Below, one piece after another: positions 3,858-6,151 of a DNA stretch of 6,151 nucleotides (position 1 is its first letter; each line of letters starts with the position of its first letter). The notes beneath the pieces are model-generated. The model was not told the origin of the DNA and searched no databases. It saw only the letters and a list, made by a program, of their open reading frames with translations. This DNA comes from JANNHK01 sp034408875 (GTDB lineage Bacteria > Actinomycetota > Acidimicrobiia > IMCC26256 > PALSA-610). The position numbers and the translations under genes were made by a program. The stretch is from the NCBI GenBank assembly GCA_034408875.1, contig JAWXCJ010000262.1, positions 1-6,151 of the forward strand. The letters run 5' to 3'.

Positions 3858-6151
3858 ATGCCCGATCACTCCCGCCGCACGCTGCCCCACATGTCGCACT
3901 GGGGCGCATTCCACGTGACCGTCGACGGCAACGAGATCGTCGGCGTCGAGGGCCACCCCGACGACCCCGCACCCTCTCCCCTCCTGGCGAACTTTGTCGA
4001 CGGCATCCGCCACGAGTCGCGCGTCGCGCGCCCGGCCGTGCGCCGCGGGTGGTTGGAAAACGGGCCCGGGCCCGACCCGCGTCGGGGCGCGGACGAGTTC
4101 GTCGAGGTCGAGTGGGACGAAGCCCTCGACCTCGTGGCCGGCGAACTGCGCCGCGTGCGCGCCGGGCACGGAAGCGAAGCGATCTACGGCGGCTCCTACG
4201 GATGGGCCAGCGCCGGTCGCTTCCACCACGCGCAGAGCCAACTGCATCGGTTCCTCGCGTGCACCGGCGGCTACACGGCGTCGGTCAACAGCTACTCGCT
4301 CGGCGCTTCCGAAGTGATCCTCCCGCACGTCGTCGGCGGATCCACCGAAGTGCTGCGCCGCGCGACCACATGGAAGGCGATCCTCGAACACACCGAACTC
4401 GTCGTCGCGTTCGGCGGCATGAACGTGAAGAACGCGTGGGTGAGCCCGGGCGGCGTCACCCGCCACACGCTCCCGCCGAGTTTGGCCGAAGCCGGCCGGC
4501 GGGGCCTGACGTTCGAACTGTTCAGCCCGTTGCGCAGCGACCTGATCCCCGAAGTGGCGGCGACGTGGCACCCGATCGTCCCCGGCACCGACACCGCGGT
4601 GATGCTCGCACTCGCGCACGTCGTGGTCACCCTGGGGCTGCACGACACCGCGTTCCTCGACCGGTACTGCGTCGGCGGCGATCGTCTCATTGCGTACGTG
4701 CTCGGCGAGGAAGACGGGCAACCGAAGAGCCCCGAGTGGGCCGAGACCATCTCGGGCATTCCCGCCGAGACACTGCGCGATCTCGCGCGTCGCATGGCGA
4801 ACTCGCGCACACTGGTCACGGTGAGTTGGGCGTTGCAACGCACGCGCCACGGCGAGCAGCCGGTGTGGATGGGCATCGCGCTCGCCGCGCTCCTCGGCCA
4901 GATCGGTCTCCCGGGCGGCGGCTTCGGTCACGGCTACGGCTCGATGGCCGACGTCGGCGCGCCCCGAGTGCCGTATCCGCTGCCGACGTTCAAGCAGGGT
5001 CGCAACCCGGTCTCCACATATATACCTGTCGCGCAGATCACGCACCTGCTCGAGAACCCGGGCGGCACGCTCGACTACGACGGCCGCACGTTGCCGCTCC
5101 CCGACATCCGTCTCGTGTACTGGGCCGGCGGCAACCCGTTCCACCATCACCAGGATCTCAACCGGTTGCGGCGCGCACTCGCGCGGCCCGACACGGTCAT
5201 CGTGCACGACCCGTTCTGGACGGCGACCGCGCGCCACGCCGACATCGTGCTCCCCTCGACCACCACCCTCGAACGCGACGACGTCGGCGCGGGCCGCAAC
5301 GACGGCTACGTCATCGCCATGCCGCGCGCGCTCGAGCCCTATCACCACGCACGCGACGACTACGAGATGTTCGCCGAGCTGGCCAAGCGCCTCGACGCGT
5401 ACGACGACTTCACCGAGGGCCGCACCGCCCGCGACTGGGTCGAGCACATTTACGAGGGTTTTCGTGAACGCGTGGGTGCGCGCGACGTCGTCGTGCCCGC
5501 GTTCGACGACTTCTGGGCCGCGGGTGAGGCGCGCCTGCCATCGGACTCCGACGACCATTCGCTGCTCGACCGGTTCCGCGGCGACCCCGAGGAACACAAG
5601 CTCGCGACTCCGAGCGGCCGCATCGAGCTGCACTCCGAGACGATCGCCGCGTTCGGCTACGACGACTGCCCCGGGCACCCGGCTTGGCTCGAACCGGACG
5701 AGTGGCTCGGCAACAAGCGCGCCGAAGCGTTCCCGCTCCATCTCATCGCGAACCAACCGTCGTCGCGCCTGCACGGGCAACTCGACGCCGGTGCGCACAG
5801 TCAGGCGTCGAAGGTCTCGGGACGCGAACCGATCCGGATCCATCCCGACGACGCGGCGGCACGCGGCATCGCCGACGGCGACATCGTGCGCGTGTTCAAC
5901 GACCGCGGCGCGTGCCTCGCCGGCGCGGTGCTCACGACCGACGTCCGCGCCCAGGTCGTCAACCTCTCCACCGGTGCGTGGTTCGATCCCGCCGACCCGG
6001 CCGTGCCCGGTTCGCTGTGCGTGCACGGCAACCCGAACGTCCTCACCGCCGACATCGGGTCCTCTCGGCTCGCCCAGGGCTCGACCGGGCAGCACGTGCT
6101 GGTGCAGATCGAACGATTCAAGGACGACGCCCCGCCGGTGCGGGCCCACCA
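3858..6151 (+). CDS. molybdopterin-dependent S/N-oxide reductase, DMSO / biotin sulfoxide reductase clade (3' end cut by the window)
   Basis: 764 codons are visible with no stop; the family is usually about 740-800 residues, so little is missing. It transfers electrons to a sulfoxide or N-oxide at a bis-MGD molybdenum centre. Landmarks: SHWGAF (13-18); VARPAVRRGW (56-65); YGGSYGWASAGRFHHAQSQ (110-128) with Tyr114 and Trp116, active-site residues of DMSO reductase; NSYSLGASE (144-152) with Ser147 as the expected Mo ligand; GGNPFHHHQDLNRL (424-437) and STTTLERDD (467-475) for cofactor binding; and a C-terminal dinucleotide-binding domain (about 625-750; ANQPSSRLHGQLD, 631-643). There is no N-terminal CxxC-type Fe-S motif, which fits the BisC/DorA/TorA clade. 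No Tat signal is present (SRR at 5-7 lacks a hydrophobic segment), so it should be cytoplasmic, like BisC. Tyr114 argues against a strict TMAO reductase. ATG 3858 is preferred; an in-frame GTG at 3825 would add 11 residues but also lacks a ribosome site. The electron donor is not visible here. Confidence 0.92.
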   Translation, partial: MPDHSRRTLPHMSHWGAFHVTVDGNEIVGVEGHPDDPAPSPLLANFVDGIRHESRVARPAVRRGWLENGPGPDPRRGADEFVEVEWDEALDLVAGELRRVRAGHGSEAIYGGSYGWASAGRFHHAQSQLHRFLACTGGYTASVNSYSLGASEVILPHVVGGSTEVLRRATTWKAILEHTELVVAFGGMNVKNAWVSPGGVTRHTLPPSLAEAGRRGLTFELFSPLRSDLIPEVAATWHPIVPGTDTAVMLALAHVVVTLGLHDTAFLDRYCVGGDRLIAYVLGEEDGQPKSPEWAETISGIPAETLRDLARRMANSRTLVTVSWALQRTRHGEQPVWMGIALAALLGQIGLPGGGFGHGYGSMADVGAPRVPYPLPTFKQGRNPVSTYIPVAQITHLLENPGGTLDYDGRTLPLPDIRLVYWAGGNPFHHHQDLNRLRRALARPDTVIVHDPFWTATARHADIVLPSTTTLERDDVGAGRNDGYVIAMPRALEPYHHARDDYEMFAELAKRLDAYDDFTEGRTARDWVEHIYEGFRERVGARDVVVPAFDDFWAAGEARLPSDSDDHSLLDRFRGDPEEHKLATPSGRIELHSETIAAFGYDDCPGHPAWLEPDEWLGNKRAEAFPLHLIANQPSSRLHGQLDAGAHSQASKVSGREPIRIHPDDAAARGIADGDIVRVFNDRGACLAGAVLTTDVRAQVVNLSTGAWFDPADPAVPGSLCVHGNPNVLTADIGSSRLAQGSTGQHVLVQIERFKDDAPPVRAH

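Noticed and set aside
3790..3918. A 42-codon frame starting at GTG 3790 with AGGAG 8 nt upstream.
   Set aside because: Its second half is the oxidoreductase start read out of frame, and the protein has no family features. A short leader peptide cannot be fully excluded but nothing else supports it.
5212..5235. A third copy of the palindrome arm (TTCTGGACGGCG) inside the oxidoreductase gene.
   Set aside because: The match is limited to TTCTGGACG, there is no complementary arm nearby, and the sequence is explained by the conserved protein segment DPFWTA.
3702..6149. An open frame of about 815 codons on the - strand.
   Set aside because: It is antisense to the oxidoreductase, whose frame carries many family motifs in order. 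The antisense translation is a monotonous Arg/Val/Ala/Asp/His mixture with no recognisable domain, as expected from GC-rich codon bias.

Overview
The window comes from a GC-rich bacterium, most likely an actinobacterium and possibly in or near the Acidimicrobiia. The basis is strong G/C preference at third codon positions, a Tat lipoprotein with a long N-terminal lead, TANNNT -10 hexamers abutting ATG starts, and gene families common in that group. The taxonomic call is inference.

Left part (1-2201, + strand): the Ala/Thr-rich tail of an unidentified gene, then a probable two-gene unit. The first gene encodes a short pectin-lyase-fold (beta-helix) protein. The second, 38 nt later, encodes a Tat-exported lipoprotein of the amidohydrolase-2 (ACMSD-like) superfamily. 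Convergent to it, on the - strand (2219-3166), lies a complete classical short-chain dehydrogenase/reductase. The two stop codons are 17 nt apart, across a small hairpin that could stop transcription from both sides.

Right part (3858 to the window end, + strand): a nearly complete molybdopterin oxidoreductase of the DMSO / biotin sulfoxide reductase clade. It is open at the right edge. It has the Ser molybdenum ligand, no Fe-S cysteine motif and no export signal. A long open frame antisense to it (3702-6149) is a composition artefact.

The unusual part is the roughly 690-nt gap between the dehydrogenase and the oxidoreductase (3167-3857). It holds (i) two long hairpins (3349-3396 and 3612-3659) that belong to one repeat family and differ by compensated base pairs; (ii) between them, a 43-codon reading frame with a leaderless-type promoter, resembling the broken N-terminus of a GNAT acetyltransferase; (iii) a - strand tRNA-like sequence with an ACG anticodon loop, whose anticodon loop supplies the stop codon of that frame; and (iv) a separate 3' tRNA fragment (T-arm plus acceptor strand) at 3724-3748. 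This looks like a scar or hotspot of past integration or repeat movement. The palindrome family is the best candidate for something undescribed.

The metabolic genes do not form an obvious single pathway. An exported hydrolase, a dehydrogenase and an S/N-oxide reductase sit side by side, in three transcription units.
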